This document shows, piece after piece, positions 51,889 through 60,696 of a stretch of 64,000 nt of DNA. How positions within the stretch are numbered: the first letter of the stretch is position 1; each line of letters opens with the position of its first letter. Below the pieces are notes generated by a model, which was not told the origin of the DNA, did not search any database, and saw only the letters and a list, made by a program, of their open reading frames with translations. A program made the translations under genes and the position numbers. Origin of the DNA: Sphaerisporangium melleum. GTDB lineage: Bacteria > Actinomycetota > Actinomycetes > Streptosporangiales > Streptosporangiaceae. The stretch lies in contig NZ_BMNT01000002.1 of the NCBI RefSeq assembly GCF_014646695.1, forward strand, positions 186,892 through 250,891, given 5' to 3'.

Positions 51889-52881
51889 TCAGCCGCGGCG
51901 CAGGACGTACGGCTGGATCACCCCGAGCCCGCGGGCGGGCCTGCGGCGGATGCGCTGGAGCGAAAGGCCGGTGCCGTCCTCGATCGACTCGGCGACCCCG
52001 GGGTCCACCAGCACCGTGCAGGGCCGGGCGATCGCCGTGAGCCGCGCCGCGAGGTTCACCGTCGTGCCGAACACGTCCCCCATGACCGGGAGCACCGGTC
52101 CGTACGACAGCCCGACGCGCACCTCCCGGCCGTCCTCCTGGATCACGTCCACCAGGTCGAGGGCGACCCGCGCGGCGATCTCGGCGGTCGGCGCGGTGAA
52201 CAGCACCTCATCGCCCAGGGTCTTGACCAGGCGGGCGCCGTGACCGGCGACGACGTCGGAGGTCTTGGCCTCGAAGTTCTCCACCAGCTCGGCCAGCCCC
52301 TGCTCGTCCAGCTCGCGCGACACCTGGGTGAACGACACCAGGTCGGCGAACCCGACGGCCAGGCTGGGCCGGCCGGGCCCGCCCTCGGCGTCGGCGTCGG
52401 CCGTCGCGAGCAGGCGGGTGCCGACCGCGGCGAGCTGGGAGCGCCACACGTGCACCAGCAGGCTCTCGAAGTCGGGCAGCAGCCGCTCGGTGACCGCCAC
52501 CAGCCCGGCCGGTTCCTCGCCGGCCGGCGCCTCGGCACGGTCGAGCACCGCGCCGATCATGATCTCGGTCTGCCACTGGGCGAGCCGGGCCGTGGTCTGG
52601 CCGAGCGCACGGGCCATCCGTACGACGGTCTTCTCGTCGATCGCGTCGTCGTCCAGCATCGCGGCCACCCGGCGCAGCGCCGTCACATCGGCGTCGGTGA
52701 AGGCGGGAGTGTCGTCGGCCGGGGTGGCGAAGCCGAGCGCACGCCAGAGGCGCTGGGCCAGCTCCCCCTGGACGCCGGCCAGCCGTGCCACCTCACCCCG
52801 GGTGTGGCGCGGCGCCGAGCCGACGAACAGCCGCTCGATCTGCTCCGCCGTCGGCCATCGCGCCGTGTCCGTCTCACGCAC
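51889..52881 (-). CDS. Class III adenylate/guanylate cyclase
   Basis: A 330-residue cytosolic cyclase. The N-terminal half (about 1-160) is helical and resembles regulatory domains of mycobacterial cyclases such as Rv1264. The C-terminal catalytic domain has the two metal Asp in VGFADLVSFT and KTLGDEVLF, the substrate Lys of the latter, Asp in MGDVFG, and the Asn/Arg pair in GTTVNLAARLT. Together these favour cAMP synthesis. It is likely a homodimer with shared active sites. A PH-domain membrane protein gene lies 33 bases upstream in the same direction. Confidence 0.9.
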   Translation of the reverse strand: MRETDTARWPTAEQIERLFVGSAPRHTRGEVARLAGVQGELAQRLWRALGFATPADDTPAFTDADVTALRRVAAMLDDDAIDEKTVVRMARALGQTTARLAQWQTEIMIGAVLDRAEAPAGEEPAGLVAVTERLLPDFESLLVHVWRSQLAAVGTRLLATADADAEGGPGRPSLAVGFADLVSFTQVSRELDEQGLAELVENFEAKTSDVVAGHGARLVKTLGDEVLFTAPTAEIAARVALDLVDVIQEDGREVRVGLSYGPVLPVMGDVFGTTVNLAARLTAIARPCTVLVDPGVAESIEDGTGLSLQRIRRRPARGLGVIQPYVLRRG

Positions 52882-52914
52882 CTTCAGGAGGTTACGCCAC
52901 GTTCGGGACAGGTC

Positions 52915-53427
52915 TCACCGGCCGTCCACCTCGCCGTCAGAGGCGTCCTCCACCAGCCGGAACAGCTCGGCCCGGACCGACTGGATCTTCGGGATGTCCT
53001 TGAGGACGATCTCTCCCCGGTCGGAGGCCGACTCGACCACCAGCGTGCCGCAGCCGAGCAGCCGCTCGACGATGCTCTGGTCGGAGCTCACGCTGTTCAC
53101 CTTGGCGAGCGGGATGTCGTCCTCGGACTTGCTCAGGATGCCGGTGCTGATGTTGAACCGGTGCGTGGTCAGCGTGTAGGAGGTCGTCTTCCACCGCAGG
53201 TACGGAATGAACGACCACAGCGTCAGCGCGACCACCGACACCACCGCCACCGCCAGCCAGGCGACGCCCGCGTACTCATAGCCGCTGGGGATGAAGAAGA
53301 ACGCCGCGCTGGAGGCGGCGACGACGATCAACAGTGCGAAGAACGGCAGGACGAGGCGCTTCCAGTGCGGATGGAAGGACGCGACGACCCGCTCCCCCGT
53401 CGTCAGAAGGTGTTCAGGGAGACCCAT
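52915..53427 (-). CDS. PH-domain membrane protein
   Basis: A 170-residue protein with two transmembrane helices (LVLPFFALLIVVAASSAAFFF and AGVAWLAVAVVSVVALTLWSF). A bacterial PH (bPH_2) domain follows: YTLTTHRFNISTGILSK, DIPLAKVNSVSSDQSIVERLLGCG, and LVVESAS. Function is unknown in most bacteria, and adhesion or membrane-linked scaffolding has been proposed for relatives. ATG at 53427 was chosen. It precedes the cyclase gene and is probably in one operon with it. Confidence 0.88.
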   Translation of the reverse strand: MGLPEHLLTTGERVVASFHPHWKRLVLPFFALLIVVAASSAAFFFIPSGYEYAGVAWLAVAVVSVVALTLWSFIPYLRWKTTSYTLTTHRFNISTGILSKSEDDIPLAKVNSVSSDQSIVERLLGCGTLVVESASDRGEIVLKDIPKIQSVRAELFRLVEDASDGEVDGR

Positions 53428-53521
53428 GCCGCAAATCGTGGCACGCCGCCCGCCCTCGCGTCTGCATGCGTTCTCCAGGCGTGATCCGGAGTCGCACCCG
53501 CGTGCGCCCGGCCGGGAGGGG

Positions 53522-54361
53522 TCAGCCTTCGGCGGGGCGCAGGTGGACGATGTCGCCGACGCTGAGCGCGTGGTCGGTGCCGCCGGCATGGACGATCAGG
53601 AATCCGGCGGCGTCCACTCCGGTGGCCACCCCGCGCAGCACCTGGTCGCCGGGCAGCTCGACCCGGACCTCCTTGCCGATCGTGGCGCTCGCCGCGGCGT
53701 AGGCGGTGCGCAGGCCGGAGGCGTCGGCGTCCCCCTCGGCGGCCGCCCAGTCGCGGTAGTGGCTCTCGACCTCGCGCAGGATCGCCCGGATCAGCGGATC
53801 GCGGTCGGTGCACGCGGCCTTCTCGATCACCAGCGAGGTCGCGGTCGGCACGGGCAGCTCCTCGGCCCGCAGCGAGACGTTCAGGCCCATGCCGATGACC
53901 ACGCCGCCGTCCACCCGCTCGGCGAGGATGCCCGCCAGCTTGCGCTCGCCGATCATCAGGTCGTTCGGCCACTTCAGCCGGACGTCGACCTCGGCGAGGC
54001 GGCGTACGGCGGTGGCGGCGGCCAGCGCGAACATCAGCGTCAGCCAGCCCTGGCGGGCGGGCGGGACCCGCGGGCGCAGCAGCACGGAGAAGGTCAGCCC
54101 CGACCGGGCGGGAGAGGTCCAGGTGCGGTCGAGACGGCCGCGCCCGGCGACCTGGTGCTCGGCGATCAGCACGGCCCCCTCGGGGGCCCCCTCGCGGGCC
54201 TGCCCCGCCAGGTCGGCGTTGGTGGAGCCGGCGCGGTCGACGACGCTCAGCCGCGTCCACAGGCCCCCTTCGTGGACCAGGGCGCGGGTCAGCGCCGCCT
54301 GCGACAGGGGCGGCCGTTCGAGATCGGTGTAGGGCGAGTCCGGCACCCCTCCATCCTGCAC
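53522..54361 (-). CDS. birA: Biotin--[acetyl-CoA-carboxylase] ligase
   Basis: A 279-residue monofunctional (class I) biotin protein ligase without the DNA-binding domain of E. coli BirA. DRAGSTNADL, the biotinyl-AMP loop GRGRLDRTWTSP, and KWPNDLMIGERKLAGIL with the catalytic Lys are present. GVVIGMGLNVS follows, and a small C-terminal domain ends it. The exact start is uncertain among GTG codons at 54382, 54361 and 54346. It should biotinylate the acyl-CoA carboxylase alpha subunit that partners the beta subunit starting at 63231. Confidence 0.92.
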   Translation of the reverse strand: MQDGGVPDSPYTDLERPPLSQAALTRALVHEGGLWTRLSVVDRAGSTNADLAGQAREGAPEGAVLIAEHQVAGRGRLDRTWTSPARSGLTFSVLLRPRVPPARQGWLTLMFALAAATAVRRLAEVDVRLKWPNDLMIGERKLAGILAERVDGGVVIGMGLNVSLRAEELPVPTATSLVIEKAACTDRDPLIRAILREVESHYRDWAAAEGDADASGLRTAYAAASATIGKEVRVELPGDQVLRGVATGVDAAGFLIVHAGGTDHALSVGDIVHLRPAEG

Positions 54362-54552
54362 CCACCACCATGGTCCGCCCACCTCACCCCGGCCGGGAAG
54401 GCATGGAGGCCGGCGGCGCGTGGCTCCCGGCGGCCACCGACACGGCGGTACCGGCGCGGCCCGGGGTTTCGCACAGTCCTATCGAAGCGTGATGCTATGA
54501 AGTGAGCCGGGCGAACCACCGGCTGCTGCCACGAGAAACAGGTGAACGTCCG

Positions 54553-56769
54553 GTGAGCATGCGTCTGGACCCTCGGAACTGGGCGAGTTGGAAGCCCTTC
54601 GGCATCGGCGAGCGCAAACCCAACAACTACCTGGAGCTGTGGAAGGCATTCCGTTCGGTCAGGGGCAACCGGCGTTACGCCTGGCGCATCCTCAACCAGG
54701 GCACCTGTGACGGCTGCGCGCTCGGCACCAAGGGCATGCGCGACTGGACCATGGACGAGATCCACCTGTGCAACATCAGGCTGCGCCTGCTCAAGCTCAA
54801 CACCATGCCGCCGCTGGACATCTCGCTGCTGTCGGACGTCTCGGGCCTGGCCGGTCGGCGCAGCGCCGAGCTGCGCGACCTCGGCCGCCTGCCGCATCCG
54901 ATGCTGCGCCGCCGGGGCGAGCCGGGCTTCACCCGGGTGAGCTGGGACGAGGCGCTGGACCTGACCGCCTCCCACTTGCACGGCGGCACCCGGCTCGGGG
55001 CGTACCTCACCAGCCGGGGCGTGCCGAACGAGAACTACTACGCCGCGCAGAAGGCCGTGCGGGCGCTCGGCACGAACTCCATCGACAACGCGGCGCGCAT
55101 CTGCCACTCCCCCTCGACCGTCGCGCTGAAGCAGAGCATCGGCGCCGCCGCGACCACCTGCTCCTACAGCGACTGGATCGGCTCGGACCTGATCGTCTTC
55201 ATCGGTTCGAACCCGTCCAACAACCAGCCGGTCGCGATGAAGTACCTGTACCACGCCAAGAAGGCCGGCACCCGCATCGCGATGGTCAACTCCTACCGCG
55301 AGCCCGGCATGGAGCGCTACTGGGTGCCGTCCAACGCGGAGTCCGCGATGTTCGGCACCAAGATCACCGACCACTTCTTCGGCGTGAACGTCGGCGGGGA
55401 CATCGGCTTCCTCAACGGCGTGCTCAAGCACCTCATCGAGGACGACCGGCTGGACAAGGCGTTCATCGACGCGCACACCTCCGGGTTCGAGGAGGTCCGG
55501 CGGGCGGTGGCCGGGCAGTCGTGGGAGTCGCTGGAGGCGCTGAGCGGGGCCTCGCGAGAGCAGATGGGCGAGCTGGCCCGGCTGCTCGGCGAGGCGCGCT
55601 CGGCGGTGCTGGTGTGGTCGATGGGCATCACCCAGCACACCTACGGTGAGGACAACGTCCGCGCCATCGTGAACCTCGCCCTGGCCCGGGGGTTCGTCGG
55701 CCGCGACCACTGCGGGCTGATGCCGATCCGCGGGCACAGCGGCGTGCAGGGCGGCGCCGAGATGGGCGCCTACGCCACCGGTCTGCCCGGCGGCCTGCCG
55801 ATCACCCCGGAGAACACCGCGCGGTTCGCCGGCATGTGGGGGTTCCACGTGCCGTCCGCGCCGGGGCTGACCGCGACCGACATGATCGACGCCGCGCACC
55901 GGCGCGAGCTGGACGTCCTCGTCTCCTCCGGCGGCAACTTCCTGGAGGTGCTGCCCGACCCGGCCTACTGCCGCGAGGCCCTGTCGCGCCTGCCGCTGCG
56001 CGTCCACATCGACATCGTGCTCTCCAGCCAGATGCTGGTGGAGTCCGAGGGCGACGTGCTGCTGCTGCCGGCGCAGACCAGGTACGAGATGGCGGGCGGG
56101 GTGACCGAGACCTCCACCGAACGCCGCGTCATCTTCTCCCCCGAGGTGGAGGGGCCGCGCATCGGCGAGGCGTGGCCGGAGTGGAAGATCTTCACCGAGC
56201 TCGCGGCCCGGGCGCGGCCCGAGCTGGGCGACAAGATCCGCTACCCGGGCGGCACGCCGCAGATCAGGCAGGAGATCGAGGAGGCCGTGCCGTTCTACGC
56301 CGGCATCGCGGGCCTTGCGAAGTTCGGCGACAACGTGCAGTACGGCGGGCGGCACCTGTGCCCGGACGGCCGTTTCCCCACCGCCGACGGCCGCGGCCGC
56401 TTCGCCCCGGTCGCCCTCCCCGAGCTGGAGCGGCCGGACGGGGCGTTCATGGTGGCCACGCGGCGCGGCAAGCAGTTCAACAGCATGGTCCACGAGCGCA
56501 GGGACGGCTTCAACGGCGCCACCCGCGAGGCCGTGCTGATCAGCCCGTACGACGCCGACCGGCTCGGGCTGCCCGACGGCGCCGAGGTGGAGCTGCGCGG
56601 GGCGGCGGGCACGTTCACCGGCAGGGTGCTGCGCGCGCCGCTCACCCCGGGCAACCTGCAGATCCATTGGCCGGAGGGCAACGTCCTGCTGGACCCGGTG
56701 CGCCGCTCCCCCGACGCCCGCATCCCCGACTACAACGCCGTCGTCACCCTGCGGAAGACCGCCTCATGA
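54553..56769 (+). CDS. FdhF/YdeP-type molybdopterin oxidoreductase (formate dehydrogenase-like)
   Basis: A 738-residue molybdoenzyme of the bis-MGD family. Near the N-terminus, NQGTCDGCALGTKG and a further Cys (IHLC) could bind an iron-sulfur cluster. DNAARICHSPSTVAL places C184 at the molybdenum-ligand position (Cys/Sec in formate dehydrogenases), followed by the family His. GSNPSNNQP, HSGVQGGAEMG and the C-terminal molydopterin-binding domain (VATRRGKQFNSMVH) fit. No electron-transfer subunit gene is adjacent. GTG at 54553 has AGGTGA upstream. fdhD overlaps its stop by four bases. Confidence 0.87.
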   Translation: MSMRLDPRNWASWKPFGIGERKPNNYLELWKAFRSVRGNRRYAWRILNQGTCDGCALGTKGMRDWTMDEIHLCNIRLRLLKLNTMPPLDISLLSDVSGLAGRRSAELRDLGRLPHPMLRRRGEPGFTRVSWDEALDLTASHLHGGTRLGAYLTSRGVPNENYYAAQKAVRALGTNSIDNAARICHSPSTVALKQSIGAAATTCSYSDWIGSDLIVFIGSNPSNNQPVAMKYLYHAKKAGTRIAMVNSYREPGMERYWVPSNAESAMFGTKITDHFFGVNVGGDIGFLNGVLKHLIEDDRLDKAFIDAHTSGFEEVRRAVAGQSWESLEALSGASREQMGELARLLGEARSAVLVWSMGITQHTYGEDNVRAIVNLALARGFVGRDHCGLMPIRGHSGVQGGAEMGAYATGLPGGLPITPENTARFAGMWGFHVPSAPGLTATDMIDAAHRRELDVLVSSGGNFLEVLPDPAYCREALSRLPLRVHIDIVLSSQMLVESEGDVLLLPAQTRYEMAGGVTETSTERRVIFSPEVEGPRIGEAWPEWKIFTELAARARPELGDKIRYPGGTPQIRQEIEEAVPFYAGIAGLAKFGDNVQYGGRHLCPDGRFPTADGRGRFAPVALPELERPDGAFMVATRRGKQFNSMVHERRDGFNGATREAVLISPYDADRLGLPDGAEVELRGAAGTFTGRVLRAPLTPGNLQIHWPEGNVLLDPVRRSPDARIPDYNAVVTLRKTAS

Positions 56770-57764
56770 CCACCACCGGCCCCGGCCGCCGCCCGCCCGG
56801 CGCCCCGCCCCGCACCGCGGCCGAGCCACCCGGCACCCGGGGGGCTCGGCCGGCCGGCGGCGAGGCCGGCCCGGTCGTGGAGGACCGGTGGCTCGGTCCG
56901 CTGGAGTCGGGCGCCGCCGTACGGCCGGGGCCGACGCGCAGGGCGCGGGTGCGCGAGGTGTCCGCCACGGGCGTGCGCGACCGGCGCGACGACCTGGCGA
57001 CCGAGGAGCCGCTGGAGATCCGCCTCAGCGCGGGGGGCCACACCCGCACCCTGGCGATCACCATGCGCACCCCGGGCGCCGACTTCGAGCTCGCGGCGGG
57101 CTTCCTGTCCGGCGAGGGCATCGCGGGCCCGGACGAGATCGCGTCCATCGCCTACTGCACCGACGAGGACCTGCCACCGGAGGCCCGCTACAACACCGTG
57201 ACGGTGCGCCTGCACGGCGACACCCTGCCCGACTCACCCGCCCTGCACCGGCATTTCGTGACATCGAGCGCCTGCGGGGTCTGCGGCACCGCCAGCCTCG
57301 ACGCCCTCCGCACCCGGCGGACCACCCTCGGCCGGGTGGCTCCGCCGGCCCTCCCGCCGGTCCCCGCCGAGGTGCTCTACACGCTGCCGGACCGGCTGCG
57401 CGCGGCCCAGGGCGTGTTCGGCAAGACCGGCGGACTGCACGCCGCCGGGCTGTTCACCGCCGACGGGTCGCTGCTGGCCGTCCGCGAGGACGTCGGCCGG
57501 CACAACGCCGTGGACAAGCTCGTCGGCTGGGCCCTGCTGTCCGGACGGCTGCCACTCGCCGCGAACCTCCTGCTGGTCAGCGGCCGCACGAGCTACGAGA
57601 TCATGCAGAAGGCCCTCGCCGCCGGCATCCCCATGGTCTGCGGCGTCTCCGCCCCCTCCTCCCTGGCCGTCGACCTGGCCAGGGAGTTCGGCCTCACCCT
57701 CGTCGGCTTCCTCCGTGGCGAACGCTTCAACATCTACGCCACCCCCGACCGCGTGATCACCTGA
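56766..57764 (+). CDS. fdhD: Formate dehydrogenase accessory sulfurtransferase
   Basis: A 332-residue FdhD, which passes sulfur from a cysteine desulfurase to the molybdenum cofactor of formate dehydrogenase. The catalytic pair is C170-G-V-C173 in SSACGVCGTASL. REDVGRHNAVDKL and SGRTSYEIMQKALAAGIP are family signatures. The first 55 residues are a Pro/Gly/Ala-rich extension not needed for the fold. The ATG overlaps the upstream stop (ATGA), showing tight coupling to the dehydrogenase it matures. Confidence 0.95.
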   Translation: MTTTGPGRRPPGAPPRTAAEPPGTRGARPAGGEAGPVVEDRWLGPLESGAAVRPGPTRRARVREVSATGVRDRRDDLATEEPLEIRLSAGGHTRTLAITMRTPGADFELAAGFLSGEGIAGPDEIASIAYCTDEDLPPEARYNTVTVRLHGDTLPDSPALHRHFVTSSACGVCGTASLDALRTRRTTLGRVAPPALPPVPAEVLYTLPDRLRAAQGVFGKTGGLHAAGLFTADGSLLAVREDVGRHNAVDKLVGWALLSGRLPLAANLLLVSGRTSYEIMQKALAAGIPMVCGVSAPSSLAVDLAREFGLTLVGFLRGERFNIYATPDRVIT

Positions 57765-57799
57765 GGCCGCGTGAGCATCCGCTACCGCTCGCCGTCTCC

Positions 57800-57844
57800 C
57801 CTGCGCTTCGCCGCCCGTCGCCGGGACGGGCGGCGAAGCGCAGG
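57800..57844. terminator. Perfect 20-bp-stem bidirectional terminator
   Basis: The arm at 57800-57819 pairs at all 20 positions with 57825-57844 around GCCGG. It lies between the stops of fdhD and the convergent ppc. No T tract is present. Confidence 0.8.
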
Positions 57845-57847
57845 CGG

Positions 57848-60556
57848 TCAGCCGGTGTTCTGGAGGCCGGCGGCCACGCCGTTGACGCTGAGCAGCAGGA
57901 GGGTCTCCAGGCGGCCGCGGTCGTGGTCGGACAGATCACCCTCGGCGCGCAGGGCGGCGAGGGCACGCAACTGCAGGTGGGACAGCGCGTCGACGTACGG
58001 GTCGCGAAGCTGGACCGCACGCGACAGCACGCGCCTGCTCTCCAGCAGCCACGCGTGGCCGGTCACCGCGAGCACCAGCTCGCGGGTCAGGTCGTACTCT
58101 GCCAGCACCTGCTCGGCGAAGTCGGAGCGCCCGCCGAGCGCGAGGTAGCGGGCGGCGATCTGCCGGTCGGTCTTGGCCAGCGACATCTCGGCGTTGTCGA
58201 TCAGCGAGGCGAACAGCGGCCACTCGCGGTAGGCCCGGCGCAGCTCTTCCAGGCCCGGCCCCGGCACGGCCTCGTCCGGCCCGCCGTCGGCGGCAGGCTG
58301 CGGGTCGGTGGCGGCGAGCAGGCCGCTGCCCAGGCCGTACCAGCCGGGGAGGTTGACCCGGGTCTGCGCCCAGGAGAAGACCCACGGGATCGCCCGCAGG
58401 TCGTCCAGCGACCGCGGCGCGCCGAGGCCCCGGCGGGCCGGGCGGGAGCCCAGACGCAGCGAGCCGAGCTCTTCCAGCGGGCTGACCAGGCCGAACCACT
58501 CCGGGAACCCGGGCGCCTCGGTCAGCGAACGGTACGCGCGCTCGCTGGCGGTGGCGACCCGCTCGGCCAGCAGGCGGTAGCGGGCGGCGGCGTCGGCCGC
58601 GCGGGACTCCACCGAGGGGGTGGAGGCGAGGAGCACGGCGTTGGTGACCTGCTCGATGTGCCGCAGGGCGATGGCCGGGTGCCCGTAACGGGCGAAGATG
58701 ACCTCGCCCTGCTCGGTGACCTTGAACCGCCCGGCGACCGACCCCGGCGCCTGCGCCAGCACGGCGCGGCCGGCGGGGCCGCCGCCGCGGCCGAGGGCGC
58801 CGCCCCGGCCGTGGAACAGCGTCAGCCGGATGTCGTTGGCCGCCGCCCAGGCGGCGAGCTCGGCCTGCGCGTCGTACAGCTTGAGGGTCGCGGCGGCCGG
58901 GCCGAGCTCCTTGGCGGAGTCGGAGTAGCCGAGCATGACCTCAAGGCGGCGGCCGGAGGCGTCCAGGCGCTTCTGGACGGCGGGCAGCGCCAGCATGCCG
59001 GTGAGCACGGCGGCGGAGTTCGCGAGGTCCTCGCCGGACTCGAACAGCGGCACGACGTCCAGCACGGGGGCCCGGCCGCCCAGGGCGTGCTCGGCCAGCT
59101 CGTACACCGCGGCGATGTCATCGGCCGACCGGGTGAAGGACACGACGTACCGCGAGCACGCCCGGACGCCGAAGCGCTCCTGAATCCAGGCGATCATGCG
59201 GATGGTGGCCAGGACCTCCTCGGTGCGCTCGGAGGTCGCGCCGGCCCTGATCTCGGCGAGCGCCGTGGCGTGGACCTGCGAGTGCTGGCGGACCTCCAGC
59301 TCGGCGAGGTGGAACCCGAAGGTCTCGACCTGCCAGATGAGGTGCTGGATCTCGCCGTACGCCTGGCGGACCGCGCCGGCCTCGACCATGGACGCCTGGC
59401 ACAGGCGCAGGTCGTCGAGCAGGTCGTCGGGCGAGCGGTAGGCGAGGTCGAGGTCGCGGCGGCGGGTGGCGGCGATGCGCGCGGCCACGAACAGCAGCCA
59501 CTGGCGGTGCGGCTCCTGCGGAGACCGGGTGGCGAGCTCGGAGGCCAGCTCGGGGTGGTCGTCCTGCGCGGCGGCCAGCGCCTCGCGCAGCGCCTTGCCG
59601 GGCCGGCTGATGTCGGCCCAGAGGGTGAGGGTGCGCCCGATGCGGGTGGTGGCGTTCTCCAGCGCGGTCAGCACGTGCTCGGCCTGGATGAGCACGGCCT
59701 CGCGGGTCACCCGGGCGGTGACGTTGGGATTGCCGTCACGGTCGCCGCCGATCCAGCTCCCGTAGCGGATGTAGGCCCTGGCCTGCGGCGCGCGCCTGCC
59801 GCCGTCCTCGGCGAGCGCGGAGTCGAGCGCCCGGTAGATGCGCGGGACGGTGCGGAACAGGGTCTCGTCGAAGGCCGCCATGGCCGTGCGGACCTCGTCC
59901 AGCGGGTCGAGCTTGGTGTGCCGCAACTGGGCGGTGCGCCACAGCAGGTCGATCTCCTCCAGCATCCGCCGGTGGGCCTCCTGCCGTTCGTAGGAGCCCC
60001 GGTCGGGCGCGTTGTACTCGGCGAGCTGGGCGCTGATGCGCTGGATGGCGGTGGCGACCGCGCGGCGGCGCGCCTCGGTCGGGTGCGCCGTCAGCACCGG
60101 CCGGAACTCCAGCTCGGCGATCACGCGGGCCAGCTCGCCGTCGCCGAGCTCGTTCTTCAGCTCCTTGACGGCCTGGGCGAGCGACTCGGGAAGCGGCGCC
60201 TCGCCGGTGTCGCGTGAGCGCAGGATGCGGATGCGGTAGTGCTCCTCGGCGAGGTTGACCAGGTGGAAGTAGCAGGTGAAGGCGCGTGCCACCTCGACGG
60301 CCCGGTCGATGGGCCACTCGGCGACCATCGCGGCCACCTCGTCGACGGACAGCTCGCGCCTGCGGGCGGCGATCACCGCCTTGCGCAGCCGTTCGACGTC
60401 GGCGAGGAGGTCGGGCCCGCCGTTCTCGGCGATGACCCGGCCCAGCGACTCACCCAGCATGCGCACGTCCGCGCGCAGCTCGTCGGGCATCTCGGAGACG
60501 GCGCTGCGGCGTTCGACGGGAGAACGCTCAGCCTGCTGTGATGCGTTGGCGGCCAT
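57848..60556 (-). CDS. ppc: Phosphoenolpyruvate carboxylase
   Basis: A 902-residue PEP carboxylase forming oxaloacetate from PEP and bicarbonate. The catalytic His lies in LTAHPTEARRR, the Gly-rich loop is FHGRGGALGRGGGP, MLGYSDSAKE and GGDRDGNPNVT are metal/substrate segments, and the C-terminus ends in the universal QNTG. ATG at 60556 begins a short polar head before the domain. The longer frame upstream is not protein-like. It supplies the TCA cycle. Confidence 0.96.
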   Translation of the reverse strand: MAANASQQAERSPVERRSAVSEMPDELRADVRMLGESLGRVIAENGGPDLLADVERLRKAVIAARRRELSVDEVAAMVAEWPIDRAVEVARAFTCYFHLVNLAEEHYRIRILRSRDTGEAPLPESLAQAVKELKNELGDGELARVIAELEFRPVLTAHPTEARRRAVATAIQRISAQLAEYNAPDRGSYERQEAHRRMLEEIDLLWRTAQLRHTKLDPLDEVRTAMAAFDETLFRTVPRIYRALDSALAEDGGRRAPQARAYIRYGSWIGGDRDGNPNVTARVTREAVLIQAEHVLTALENATTRIGRTLTLWADISRPGKALREALAAAQDDHPELASELATRSPQEPHRQWLLFVAARIAATRRRDLDLAYRSPDDLLDDLRLCQASMVEAGAVRQAYGEIQHLIWQVETFGFHLAELEVRQHSQVHATALAEIRAGATSERTEEVLATIRMIAWIQERFGVRACSRYVVSFTRSADDIAAVYELAEHALGGRAPVLDVVPLFESGEDLANSAAVLTGMLALPAVQKRLDASGRRLEVMLGYSDSAKELGPAAATLKLYDAQAELAAWAAANDIRLTLFHGRGGALGRGGGPAGRAVLAQAPGSVAGRFKVTEQGEVIFARYGHPAIALRHIEQVTNAVLLASTPSVESRAADAAARYRLLAERVATASERAYRSLTEAPGFPEWFGLVSPLEELGSLRLGSRPARRGLGAPRSLDDLRAIPWVFSWAQTRVNLPGWYGLGSGLLAATDPQPAADGGPDEAVPGPGLEELRRAYREWPLFASLIDNAEMSLAKTDRQIAARYLALGGRSDFAEQVLAEYDLTRELVLAVTGHAWLLESRRVLSRAVQLRDPYVDALSHLQLRALAALRAEGDLSDHDRGRLETLLLLSVNGVAAGLQNTG

Positions 60557-60696
60557 ACCACGAAGAGTATCCAGTGACTCCGGAGCGCTGGATACCAGTC
60601 TCATCCATTGGACTAGACCAGTGGTTGCGCAGCGGTTTCCCGCGCCGGACGCCCGGGTGAACGCGCCGTCCCCGTGGCCCGGCCGGGGCGGCAGGA

